From Granulicella sp. (GTDB lineage Bacteria; Acidobacteriota; Terriglobia; Terriglobales; Acidobacteriaceae), in the NCBI GenBank assembly GCA_027365345.1, contig DAHXNO010000182.1, positions 1 through 44,439 on the forward strand: a stretch of DNA of 44,439 nucleotides, in the 5' to 3' direction. The translations under genes and the position numbers were made by a program. How positions within the stretch are numbered: position 1 is the first letter of the stretch; each line of letters starts with the position of its first letter. The notes under the pieces are model-generated. The model was not told the DNA's origin and did not search any database. It was given only the letters and a program-made list of their open reading frames with translations. Below, piece by piece: positions 8,332 through 16,891 of this stretch.

Positions 8332-8388
8332 CTAGGCGGCTTTCACCTTCTCCTTCAATTTGGCGATCTTAAGATCATCAATTTTCAT
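8332..8388 (-). CDS. 18-residue upstream ORF / leader peptide of the HEPN gene
   Basis: ATG at 8388 to TAG at 8332-8334 encodes MKIDDLKIAKLKEKVKAA, a short Lys-rich, probably helical peptide. A strong GGGAGGA ribosome-binding site lies about 8 bases upstream of the ATG. The HEPN gene starts 12 bases after its stop and lacks a comparable site. It could be a translational-coupling leader, a small antitoxin-like peptide, or the residue of a longer gene. Confidence 0.45.
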   Translation of the reverse strand: MKIDDLKIAKLKEKVKAA

Positions 8389-8586
8389 CGCGTAGATTCC
8401 TCCCAGCATAGGGTACTCTCTTTCAACACTTGAAGTCTGGCGCTTAGAAGATAAAGATAAGGGGATATGGCAGAAAGACGGTGCCTGCTACCGGACGCTT
8501 GCAGAGATGCGCCAAATATCGGCAGGGAGAGTTAGTCTCGGTCCTTAGCCTGCAAGAACGCCGACGATCGACCCCAAAGAGGGTGT

Positions 8587-8628
8587 CCAGTGATGACTCA
8601 CTGGGAAAAATAGCGGAGGTGAGTGATG
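8587..8628 (+). promoter_or_regulatory. GH106 leader hairpin with possible RBS-masking alternative pairing
   Basis: A perfect dyad CCAGTGA (8587-8593), TGAC, TCACTGG (8598-8604) ends 10 bases before the ribosome-binding site GGAGG (8615-8619). The segment ACTCACT (8596-8602), which includes most of the 3' arm, can instead pair with GGTGAGT (8618-8624), covering the end of the RBS and the bases before the ATG (8626). This gives two mutually exclusive folds, seen by eye only. Confidence 0.4.
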
Positions 8629-11600
8629 AAGATCAAACGCAGAACATTCTTGCAGTTTACCGCTGGCGGAATCATGCTTGCCCATGATTGGCCAAAGGCT
8701 GTTTTGTATGCAAGTGAGAGCAGTCTGCCGGAATCTTTCGTTCATCCACCGGCATCCACTCGCGCTAAAACATGGTGGCATTGGATGAATGGGAACATCA
8801 GTCGAGAAGGTATCACGCTCGACCTTGAGGCGATGCAGCGTGCCGACGTCGGAGGTGTTCAGGTCTTTCAAGTAGGTGAGGGCATACCAGAGGGCCCAAA
8901 TGCATATGCGAGCCCGGAAAATCTGGAGCTTCTGAAATACGCAGCCAAAGAAGCAGAACGGTTGGGCTTGGAATTTGGCATGATGAACGGCCCTGGATTC
9001 TCATCGAGTGGCGGACCCTGGATTACCCCTGAACTCTCTATGCAGCAGTTGACCTGGAGTGAAACCTTCCTTGCCGGAGGAAAAGATCTAAGTATTCACC
9101 TGCCAGAGCCCTACAAAAAGCATGGCTACTACCAGGACGCCATGGTGTTAGCCTTCCCATCCCTTGATGGAGAGGATCGCCAGCTAAGGGACCTGCTTCG
9201 CCGTGTTACCTCCAGCAATGGCGCCGTGGATATAGCCATCTTGACGGATGGTGATCTTTCGAAGGCTGTCGAAATCACGGCGGATTCAATAACCGGGAGC
9301 GCCTATCTTCAATTCGAGTTCATCGAACCCTATTCAGCAGGATCGGTTGAGTTTTATGGAGCCACACGGAGCCTGATTTTGGAGTCCTCAGACGATGGAC
9401 TCCATTTTCAGAAGATATGTGATCTGGAAATCCTTCCTCGCGACCAGATTGAAGTACCGGCCATCGCAACGTTTCCATTGACGCAAGCCAAATATCTCCG
9501 GCTGCAATCTCCCCAAAACTTCCGCGTCGCTGAGGTCCGTCTATCAGGGTCCCAGCGGATCAGCGAATGGCCTTTGAAAGCGACCTTTGTTCACAGAGAT
9601 GACGAGAAGCCGTTTCGTGCAACGGGCGAGCTTCCCAAGGGATCCATCATTGATCCAGACTCGGTCATCGATCTCACATCCAAAATGGATAGCCATGGGC
9701 TCCTGAATTGGCAAGCACCCGCAGGCAACTGGACAATTCTCCGATTCGGTCAAACCACAACGGGCGCTCAGAACGTCCCAGCGCCGGACGGCGGTCTCGG
9801 CCTGGAATGCGATAAGTACAGCAAGGCTGCATACGACTATCATTTCAACCACTTCTTCGGAGATATGCTTCCGACGCTACGCTCCCTCGCCTCTGTGGGC
9901 TCGGTGACAGCCGTGATTGATAGTTACGAAGTCGGAATGCAGACGTGGACCAAAGACTATCCAGAGGAGTTCCAGCGACGTCGTGGATATGACCTTCGCA
10001 AATACATGCCTTCCCTGACCGGACGTGCCGTTGGCAGTGGTGAGGTTTCCGACCGTTTTCTGTGGGATATCCGGAGAACCGACGCTGACCTGATGGACGA
10101 TTCCTATTACGGCCGTTTCGTGGAGCTGTGCCATCAGCACGGCATAACGGCGTATGCAGAGCCCTATAGTGGTGGTCCCTTCGAGGAGATGAATGCAGGC
10201 TCCAAACTGGATGTTCCCATGGGTGAGTTCTGGGTTGGCAGAGGCAATCACTACAGCATCAAGTTGGCCAGTTCCATCGGGCATATTTTCGGAAAGAGCA
10301 TCGTCGCCGCTGAATCCTATACCGGGAATCCAGTGTTTACCAAATGGCTGCAATATCCTTACGCCATGAAGGCCCAAGGGGACTGGATGTACACCCAGGG
10401 TCTGAATCAGTTTATCTTCCATGCCTATGCGATGCAGCCGCATCCTACGGTTCAGCCTGGGATGACCATGGGACCATGGGGCTGGATGCACTCGCGAACC
10501 AATAGCTGGTTCAGCCGAGAGTCCGCCTGGCTGCAATATGTCAGGCGCTGCCAACATATGCTCCGGCAAGGACGGCTGGTGGCAGACCTGGTTTACTTCA
10601 CCGGGGTTGAAGTCCCCAGCAACACACCCGTTTGGCCGGACCAACTGAGTCCCACGCCCCCGCCGGGGTATTACTACGACGTTACCAATGCCACAGGAAT
10701 CTTGAACCGCATGGAGGTCCAGAACCGGCAGATCCTTCTTCCTGATGGGATGAGATACGCTGTTCTGATCCTTCCGGAAGACAGAACCATCACGTTGCAA
10801 CTCTTGCACAAGATTCGTGATCTGGTCTATGAGGGCGCTAACCTGGTGGGCCCAAAACCCAACCGCGTTGCAGGTCTCAGGGGCTATCCAGAGTGCGATG
10901 CGGAGTTACAGCGCCTGGCGGACGAAATCTGGGGTGACGTGGATGGGATGAGGGTGACGCAGAGAACCCTTAACCGGGGTCAGGTGTTCTGGGGAGAGCC
11001 TCTCGCCGAGGTTCTAAGCAAGTTGAATCTGAAGCCGGACTTTGAATGTACGTCTCGCTCCGGCGATGCGCCCATCAACTATATTCATCGCCGTACGGAA
11101 GATGCGGACGTCTACTTCCTCGCCAACCGCCGCAGGCAATCCGAAGATCTGGTGTGTACGTTCCGGGTAGAGAACAAGCGTCCAGAACTTTGGAATCCTG
11201 AGACCGGCGACATCTCTCCGGTAAGCGTCTACGATTTGGTGGATGGCGGGGTGCGCGTGCCTGTCTCCCTAGGGTCAGCAGGATCGGCGTTTGTGGTGTT
11301 TCGAGCGGCGGCCACTTCAGAGCGGCTCCAGGCGATTACGCGCAACGGTGAGACGATCCTGACCAGCAAACCCTTCCCCAATCTTCTTCCTGGACGATAC
11401 CGTGATGTGGCGAATCATTTCACGCTCTGCGTCTGGGTCAAGCCAGACGTGGACATGGGCTTGCTCCCACCAAATTCCAGAACCCTGCTTGGCCCCAATC
11501 TTCACGCTTACAGTTACGTGATCTATCCTCCTGCAGGCAATGAGGTATATGGACAGGGGCAAGCGGCCTGCGGGCTCGCCGCAGCCCGCGACGGCATTGT

Positions 11601-12624
11601 GGTGTATGAAAGAACCCAGGGCGAGCCTGTACCTGTCCTGGTCGCTCATGTTGCGCTCGCCGGATGGACCCATATCGCCATCGTCTACATTGACGGCAAA
11701 CCCTCCCTGTATCTGAACGGCAAGCTGGTCCAGGAAGGGGAGCAATCAGCGAACGTCGTCCACCCCGGACTTGGGGAAGCGCTTCAACGGGATGGAGCTG
11801 CCTATTTTGATGGGAGCATGACGAAGCCCCAGTTATTTGCTGAAGTATTGAGTCAGGACCGTATCGAGCAAGCAGTGCAGGTCGGCGTCCCCGATCCAGC
11901 GGAGCCACCCGCGCTTGAGCCATCGGGTAATGGATCATCGGAACTCCTTATCTGGCAGAATGGTTCCTACATGCTACACAGCAATAGGGGTTCGAGATCC
12001 ACCTTGAAGATCTCTGAGATCGAGATGCCGATCGAGGTTCGCGGACCCTGGCGGGTAAGCTTTCCAGCGAACCTGGGAGCGCCCTCGGAAATCACGCTAC
12101 CGGAGTTGATCTCGTTGCATCAGCATCCGGATGAGGGGGTGCGCTACTTCTCTGGCACTGCGGCCTATACCAAGCGGTTCGAGGTTCCAGCATCAGTGGT
12201 CTCGGGCGGACGTCACCTGTATCTTGACTTGGGACGTGTCGCAGTCTTAGCGGAAGTTCGTCTGAACGGCGGTGACCTGGGGAGCTTGTGGAAGCCGCCA
12301 TTTCGCGTGGATGTCACCGGGATGATTCGCCCCGGGGAGAACATTCTGGAAGTTGCCGTTGCAAATCTTCTGACAAACCGTCTGATAGGAGATGAGCAAC
12401 TGCCTGCCGAATACGAATATTCAAAAAGGGAGATGCTCCCATTTTTTGGTGGAGTCATCAAGAGTCTGCCGCAGTGGTACGTCGATGGAAAGCCGAAGCC
12501 ACCAGGCGGCCGAATCACCTTTGCCACGTGGAAGCATTATGATCGTCAGTCTCCCTTGGTTGAGTCTGGCCTAATTGGTCCCGTCGTCCTACGAACCGCC
12601 GTAAAGCGCCGTCCAGGCTCCTGA
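8626..12624 (+). CDS. GH106-type alpha-L-rhamnosidase, Tat-exported, with internal LamG-like domain
   Basis: 1332 residues from ATG 8626, which has GGAGG at the right distance; a GTG directly before it is less well placed. The N-terminus MKIKRRTFLQFTAGG is a twin-arginine signal. The start of the mature protein, KTWWHWMNGNISREGITLDL, is the hallmark of GH106 rhamnosidases. Candidate active-site acids lie in DSYEVG (E435), AEPYSGG (E512) and AESYTG (E563). Residues about 920-1085 look like an inserted LamG/concanavalin domain (WVKPDVD...WTHIAIVYIDGKPSLYLNG). The C-terminal 200 residues resemble the GH2-type sugar-binding jelly roll (YTKRFEVP...LYLDLGRVAVLAEVRLNG). GH106 enzymes remove terminal rhamnose from pectins such as rhamnogalacturonans. 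The sulfatase remnant and GH43 gene downstream fit a polysaccharide-degradation locus. Confidence 0.9.
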   Translation: MKIKRRTFLQFTAGGIMLAHDWPKAVLYASESSLPESFVHPPASTRAKTWWHWMNGNISREGITLDLEAMQRADVGGVQVFQVGEGIPEGPNAYASPENLELLKYAAKEAERLGLEFGMMNGPGFSSSGGPWITPELSMQQLTWSETFLAGGKDLSIHLPEPYKKHGYYQDAMVLAFPSLDGEDRQLRDLLRRVTSSNGAVDIAILTDGDLSKAVEITADSITGSAYLQFEFIEPYSAGSVEFYGATRSLILESSDDGLHFQKICDLEILPRDQIEVPAIATFPLTQAKYLRLQSPQNFRVAEVRLSGSQRISEWPLKATFVHRDDEKPFRATGELPKGSIIDPDSVIDLTSKMDSHGLLNWQAPAGNWTILRFGQTTTGAQNVPAPDGGLGLECDKYSKAAYDYHFNHFFGDMLPTLRSLASVGSVTAVIDSYEVGMQTWTKDYPEEFQRRRGYDLRKYMPSLTGRAVGSGEVSDRFLWDIRRTDADLMDDSYYGRFVELCHQHGITAYAEPYSGGPFEEMNAGSKLDVPMGEFWVGRGNHYSIKLASSIGHIFGKSIVAAESYTGNPVFTKWLQYPYAMKAQGDWMYTQGLNQFIFHAYAMQPHPTVQPGMTMGPWGWMHSRTNSWFSRESAWLQYVRRCQHMLRQGRLVADLVYFTGVEVPSNTPVWPDQLSPTPPPGYYYDVTNATGILNRMEVQNRQILLPDGMRYAVLILPEDRTITLQLLHKIRDLVYEGANLVGPKPNRVAGLRGYPECDAELQRLADEIWGDVDGMRVTQRTLNRGQVFWGEPLAEVLSKLNLKPDFECTSRSGDAPINYIHRRTEDADVYFLANRRRQSEDLVCTFRVENKRPELWNPETGDISPVSVYDLVDGGVRVPVSLGSAGSAFVVFRAAATSERLQAITRNGETILTSKPFPNLLPGRYRDVANHFTLCVWVKPDVDMGLLPPNSRTLLGPNLHAYSYVIYPPAGNEVYGQGQAACGLAAARDGIVVYERTQGEPVPVLVAHVALAGWTHIAIVYIDGKPSLYLNGKLVQEGEQSANVVHPGLGEALQRDGAAYFDGSMTKPQLFAEVLSQDRIEQAVQVGVPDPAEPPALEPSGNGSSELLIWQNGSYMLHSNRGSRSTLKISEIEMPIEVRGPWRVSFPANLGAPSEITLPELISLHQHPDEGVRYFSGTAAYTKRFEVPASVVSGGRHLYLDLGRVAVLAEVRLNGGDLGSLWKPPFRVDVTGMIRPGENILEVAVANLLTNRLIGDEQLPAEYEYSKREMLPFFGGVIKSLPQWYVDGKPKPPGGRITFATWKHYDRQSPLVESGLIGPVVLRTAVKRRPGS

Positions 12625-12643
12625 GGCAAAGATCCTGGACGGC
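12608..12643 (+). terminator. 10-bp stem-loop spanning the GH106 stop codon
   Basis: GCCGTCCAGG (12608-12617) pairs with CCTGGACGGC (12634-12643). The 16-nt loop contains the TGA stop (12622-12624). No U-run follows, so it may protect the 3' end or pause transcription rather than terminate by itself. Confidence 0.5.
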
Positions 12644-12727
12644 ATGATACAGGTGTCCGTTCCATCAAAACATCTTTCAAGTAAAGGTGAGGTTGAAATG
12701 TATGGATAGATCAAAGCAATCTGATGC

Positions 12728-13129
12728 GACCACGCTGTTCTCCGCGGAAGAGGGCGCTTCCTCTGCGTGTGTTACCTGAAGAACATTCCTGAAGCGGCCC
12801 GCATTTCTGGCGGTAGCGCGGTATCAAGGGCGCTACGAACTCCGGAATGGACCTACGTGGCGCCGGCCCCCGGCGTCGATTTTCAGCAAAAGCCCGGCAG
12901 TCTGCATTACCGGGAATATCAGCTTTACAACAACCGGGGCGATCCCAATCAACTTGTCAATATAGCTGGTCGCATCAACATGAGGGTCCCAAGCAAGAGG
13001 CTAATTCATTACATTGGAGAACGCTCTGTGCCAGAGGTTACCGAACATCTTCGTCAGCGCCTTATTCAGCGCATGGTGGAGGCGGGAGAGGCAGCCTCGA
13101 CCATCGACTACTGGCCCTATTATCCGTGA
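12728..13129 (+). pseudogene. C-terminal remnant of a sulfatase
   Basis: The frame is open from just after a stop at 12722 to a stop at 13127-13129. The product contains ALRTPEWTYVAPAP, YREYQLYNNRGDPNQLVNIAGR and LRQRLIQRMVEAGE, the characteristic C-terminal sequence of arylsulfatase-family enzymes (…RTPEWKY…EYQLYDL..DP…NLAGR…RM.EAGE). The N-terminal catalytic domain, including the CxPxR/SxPxR formylglycine site and metal ligands, is absent, and nothing sulfatase-like is visible upstream, where the GH106 gene ends 100 bp away. The fragment therefore cannot be an active sulfatase. The first available start is GTG 12767. It most likely records a deletion in a locus that once removed sulfate esters. 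A possible weak terminator (CCATCCGTC...GACGGATGG, 13135-13196) follows. Confidence 0.8.
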
Positions 13130-13353
13130 CCACGCCATCCGTCGAATCCGTCAAGAACAGCCACCCAAACGGAATCCGCACTGAAGTGACGGATGGAAGA
13201 GCGCAGCAGTTGGATGAAGGTGCAATGTCTTGGCTATAGGAACCCGAAATATGAGTGTTGTAAAACTCTGACCATGTCGTCGAGGCCGACTCAGGTTGGT
13301 CAGGAAGTGTTTCTATAAGCTTTTCGGCTTGTTAGCAGATAAGGAGTGTTTCC

Positions 13354-14799
13354 ATGAATCGCAGAAATCGCAGAGATTTCCTAAAAAACGGTATTGCTGC
13401 CACACTCGGCACGGGGATGTGCGCACAGATGATTCCCAGGCTCTCTGCTCAAAGCCAGGAGGATCCCGCGCAGGTCAAGCCCGAAAGCAGCCTCCCGCCA
13501 CAAGGAAACCCAATCATACCAGGCAGAGGTGTCTGTGACCCGCACATCAGAGTATTCGATGGTACGTTCTATATGTATGCCACGCACGATTATTCACCCG
13601 AGAACCGCTTCTTTCGTATGGATAACTGGTGGGTATGGCACAGTGACGATCTGGTGCATTGGAATCTAGCTAGCATTCTGAAGCCGGAAGAGACATTTGT
13701 TCGCAAGGCGTTAGACGAATGTTGGGCGACCGACGCAGGCATGCGGGATGGTAAATATTACTTCTATTTCTCGGCCGGACCAAAACAAATCGGAGTTGTT
13801 ACAGGCGACACGCCGGCAGGACCATGGAAAGATCCCCTTGGGAAACCTCTTATTCCGGAAGGCCTCACTCCAACCCAGGAGCGTGATCCGGGTATTCTGA
13901 TGGATGATGATGGATCCAATTATATTGTCTTCGGCACTATGGACTATTACATAGCCAAACTGAATGACGATATGATCTCACTCGCCGAGTCTCCTCGGCT
14001 GATCCATTTTGATCGCGAATATGGCCCCTATGGCGAGGGTAAGGTGGACGATAAGCCATATCTTCACAAACGAGATGGCGTCTACTATCTGTCCTGGGGT
14101 TGCTTCTATGCCATGGGCAGCAGTCCCTATGGGCCGTTTTATTACAAAGGGAGCATCATCGACCAGCAGAACACTGCGCCGGACTTCCGGACCGAGAACC
14201 TGGTGCATGACCGTCACGGCTCGTTTTTCCAGTTCCATGGACAATGGTATTTCGTCTGCAATGATCAAAGTCAAAAAGGCAGTCAGCGCTTCTTTCGGAA
14301 TTCGATTCTTTCTTACGTCCATTATTGCGACAACGGGGAGATAGCGCCCGTCAAGATCAGTAGCGTCGGTGTAGGGCGCTATGATGCATCGCTCGGCAGA
14401 ATCGAGGCTGAGGACTTCTTCAAGATCGCAGGTGGTCAGGTTCGAGAGTGTCCCATGGGCGGCTTCGAGGTGCGTGGCCTTGCCAATGGTAGTCTCCTGT
14501 TCTACCCCAACGTTCAGAACATACCTTCGCGAGCCAAATTGATTTGTCGTCTTTCCAGTGAAGCGAATGGAACAGGCAACATTGAGATTCATGAAAGCAA
14601 TGCCGAGGGTAAGCTGCTGGGCTCAGCCGCGATTCCAAATTCAAAGGCGTGGGATAAGTACGTGGATGTTGCAATTCCAATTGCCGCCGACCGCCCGATG
14701 CTTAGTCTCGCTTTTATCTTCCGTGGAGAGGGAAGCGAAGTTGCTCGATTGGATTTCTGGAAGATTGTTGCTGAAGATGCCGAGCCCGCAAAAGCCTGA
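13354..14799 (+). CDS. GH43-family glycosidase with C-terminal CBM6-like domain, Tat-exported
   Basis: 481 residues. AAGGAG sits 8 bases before ATG 13354. The N-terminus NRRDFLKNGIAATLGTG is a classic twin-arginine motif. The five-bladed propeller begins at VCDPHIRVFDGTFYMYATHD, where the first Asp is the usual GH43 general base; RDPGILMDDDGSNYIVFGT carries the second conserved Asp. The blade that normally supplies the general acid (…EGP.L.K..G) reads VDDKPYLHKRDGVYYLSWG, with Asp where Glu is expected, so either a subfamily uses a different acid or catalysis is altered. From about residue 350 (GRYDASLGRIEAEDFF) the sequence looks like a CBM6-type beta-sandwich. GH43 covers alpha-L-arabinofuranosidases, beta-xylosidases and galactanases. 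With GH106 next door, pectin or arabinan side chains are plausible substrates. Confidence 0.88.
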   Translation: MNRRNRRDFLKNGIAATLGTGMCAQMIPRLSAQSQEDPAQVKPESSLPPQGNPIIPGRGVCDPHIRVFDGTFYMYATHDYSPENRFFRMDNWWVWHSDDLVHWNLASILKPEETFVRKALDECWATDAGMRDGKYYFYFSAGPKQIGVVTGDTPAGPWKDPLGKPLIPEGLTPTQERDPGILMDDDGSNYIVFGTMDYYIAKLNDDMISLAESPRLIHFDREYGPYGEGKVDDKPYLHKRDGVYYLSWGCFYAMGSSPYGPFYYKGSIIDQQNTAPDFRTENLVHDRHGSFFQFHGQWYFVCNDQSQKGSQRFFRNSILSYVHYCDNGEIAPVKISSVGVGRYDASLGRIEAEDFFKIAGGQVRECPMGGFEVRGLANGSLLFYPNVQNIPSRAKLICRLSSEANGTGNIEIHESNAEGKLLGSAAIPNSKAWDKYVDVAIPIAADRPMLSLAFIFRGEGSEVARLDFWKIVAEDAEPAKA

Positions 14800-14822
14800 T
14801 CTCCTGCCCCAGCAAGAGATCG
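14797..14822 (+). terminator. Weak stem-loop overlapping the GH43 stop codon
   Basis: GATCTC (14798-14803) and GAGATC (14816-14821) pair around a 12-nt loop. The stop codon TGA (14797-14799) forms the base of the 5' arm. It is short and has no U-run, so its status as a terminator is tentative. Confidence 0.3.
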
Positions 14823-15213
14823 CATAGGGAGGCAAGGTTTCCGGTAGGGGATGCCGATGAGACAGCCGCTGCCTGCTTTGGAGTGGACGCCGAGGCACAG
14901 CGGCATTGGGCCTCCTTTGCCACTTCGGGCGCGCTCTCCTCCAAGCCTTTGTAGTGCCTGCCCGGTGGGTGTCGTGGGTCTCTGAGGGCAAATCCGACCA
15001 GGAGATTGCTGTGGCCCTGTTGGGATGCAGGACCACGGCGGACAAGCGGTGATAACGATTGGTCGCGCAATGGCTGATGGGGGGCAGGATAAGCTTCACC
15101 TTGGGCTCTGGCCAGCGGCGCCTGGTCGCCCGGAAGATGGGTTTGGTAGGAGAATAGAGAGGTAGGGTCGAGAAGATGACGGCAGGGTCCGCAGGATCCG
15201 GAAGAGGTTGAAG
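14800..15213. other. Intergenic region, no supported gene
   Basis: About 410 bp between the GH43 and UbiD genes. Overlapping short frames on the minus strand (for example 14714-15070) lack ribosome-binding sites and recognisable domains. It marks the return from the lower-GC segment to the GC-rich backbone. Confidence 0.5.
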
Positions 15214-16797
15214 TTGGCGTTTGATGGCTTGCGAGATTGGATGAAGGCGTTGGAGAAGGCGGGAGAGCTTAAGAGCGTGGCCGCCGAGGTCTCACCGGTG
15301 CTGGAGATGGCGGAGATCGCCGACCGAGCCGCGAAGTCCGGCAGAGGCGGCCCAGGCGCCGGAGGCCCTGCGCTACTGTTTGAGAGCGTCGCCGGGTATA
15401 AGGGAGCGCGGGTGCTGATGAATCAGTTCGGAAGCGAGCGCCGCATGCGCATGGCCCTGGAGGTGGAATCCCTGGACGATGTGGCCAAGCGTATCGAGAC
15501 CCTGCTGCATCCGGCAGCTCCCAGCGGCATGATGGACAGGCTGAAGATGCTGCCCATGCTGGCTGAGGTTGCTGGGTTCTTTCCCAAAATGATCGATGCC
15601 CGGAGGGCCCCTTGCAAGGAGGTGATTCTGCGCGGTGAGGAGGTGGACGTATTGCAGTTCCCGATTCTGCAGACCTGGCCGCAGGATGGCGGGCGGTTTA
15701 TCACCTTGCCCTGCGTGACCACGCGAGATCCACGGTCCGGCAAACGCAATCTGGGCATGTATCGGATGCAGGTGTATGACGGCAAGACCACTGGGATGCA
15801 CTGGCAGCGGCAGAAGAATGCGGCCGAGCACCTGCGCGACCGGCTGCGCGCGGCGGCGGCGGAGACAGCCGGTGAGGTGGACTTGATGGCCCTAACCGCG
15901 GGAGGCACGGCGGCGGCCGCGGAGGGAGCAGTTCCGCAGCAGGTGGCGACACGGATCCGCGGTGAGCGCATGGAGGTAGCTGTGGCGATCGGCACGGATC
16001 CGGCGACGACGTTCTCCGCCATTGTGCCCGCGCCGCCGGAGGTGGAGGAGTATCTGATCGCCGGCTTCCTGCGCCAGAAGGGCGTGGAGCTGGTGAAGTG
16101 CGAGACGGTGGACCTGGAGGTTCCAGCGCATGCGGAGATTGTGCTGGAGGGCTACGTGGAGCTGGCCGAACTGCACACGGAGGGTCCGTTTGGCGACCAT
16201 ACCGGCTTTTACACCATGCAGGATGAGTATCCGGTGTTTCACATTACCTGCATCACCCATCGCAGGGATCCGGTGTATGCGGCGACCATCGTCGGCAAGC
16301 CGCCGATGGAGGATGCGTGGATGGGCAAGGCCGTGGAGCGGATCTTTCTGCCGCTGATGAAGTTGACGCTGCCGGAGATCTGCGACATCAATCTGCCCGC
16401 CGAGGGCGTCTTCCACAACCTGATGATTGTGAGCATCCGCAAGAGCTATGCCGGCCACGCGCGCAAGGTGATGCATGGTATCTGGGCGATGGGGCAGGCG
16501 ATGTTTACCAAGTGCATTGTTGTTCTGGACGAGGATTGCGATGTGCAGAACCTGGCGGAGGTAACGCTGCGGGTGAGCAACAACATCGATCCGGAACGGG
16601 ATATTCAGTTCACGATGGGTCCGATTGACTCACTGGACCATGCGAGCCGCCTGCCCAACTACGGCAGCAAGATGGGCATTGACGCGACCCGCAAGTGGCC
16701 TGCTGAGGGGTTCAACCGTCCCTGGCCGCAGATGCTCGCCATGCCGGCTGAGGTGAAGGCCAAGGTGGATGGGATTTGCAGGTCACTGGGGCTTTAG
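15214..16797 (+). CDS. UbiD-family prenyl-FMN-dependent decarboxylase
   Basis: 527 residues from TTG 15214, which has GAGG six bases upstream; the TTG two codons earlier sits directly against that site and is less likely. The sequence matches UbiD throughout: FDGLRDWMKALEKAGEL at the N-terminus, LQFPILQTWPQDGGRFIT, MYRMQVYDGKTTGMHWQ, the PAHAEIVLEGYV segment with catalytic Glu residues, EGPFGDHTGFYT and GIDATRKWP near the end. UbiD enzymes use prenylated FMN from a UbiX partner, which is not in this window. In Acidobacteria, possible roles are menaquinone biosynthesis by the futalosine route or aromatic acid metabolism; the sequence alone cannot decide. MTA phosphorylase follows 94 bp downstream, with a hairpin in between. 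Confidence 0.92.
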   Translation: MAFDGLRDWMKALEKAGELKSVAAEVSPVLEMAEIADRAAKSGRGGPGAGGPALLFESVAGYKGARVLMNQFGSERRMRMALEVESLDDVAKRIETLLHPAAPSGMMDRLKMLPMLAEVAGFFPKMIDARRAPCKEVILRGEEVDVLQFPILQTWPQDGGRFITLPCVTTRDPRSGKRNLGMYRMQVYDGKTTGMHWQRQKNAAEHLRDRLRAAAAETAGEVDLMALTAGGTAAAAEGAVPQQVATRIRGERMEVAVAIGTDPATTFSAIVPAPPEVEEYLIAGFLRQKGVELVKCETVDLEVPAHAEIVLEGYVELAELHTEGPFGDHTGFYTMQDEYPVFHITCITHRRDPVYAATIVGKPPMEDAWMGKAVERIFLPLMKLTLPEICDINLPAEGVFHNLMIVSIRKSYAGHARKVMHGIWAMGQAMFTKCIVVLDEDCDVQNLAEVTLRVSNNIDPERDIQFTMGPIDSLDHASRLPNYGSKMGIDATRKWPAEGFNRPWPQMLAMPAEVKAKVDGICRSLGL

Positions 16798-16800
16798 GCT

Positions 16801-16823
16801 GAGGGCGGTTCCGCCCCCCCCTC
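16801..16823 (+). terminator. GC-rich hairpin after the UbiD gene
   Basis: GAGGGCGG (16801-16808) faces CCGCCC (16811-16816), followed by further C residues and CTC, just three bases after the UbiD stop. The loop is very tight and there is no U-run, so this is a tentative terminator or pause hairpin. Confidence 0.35.
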
Positions 16824-16891
16824 ACTGCTGGGGGTGGACGCTATACTGCTGAAGGCGCGCGATGTAGCCGCTATGGTACAGGAGACAGGAT

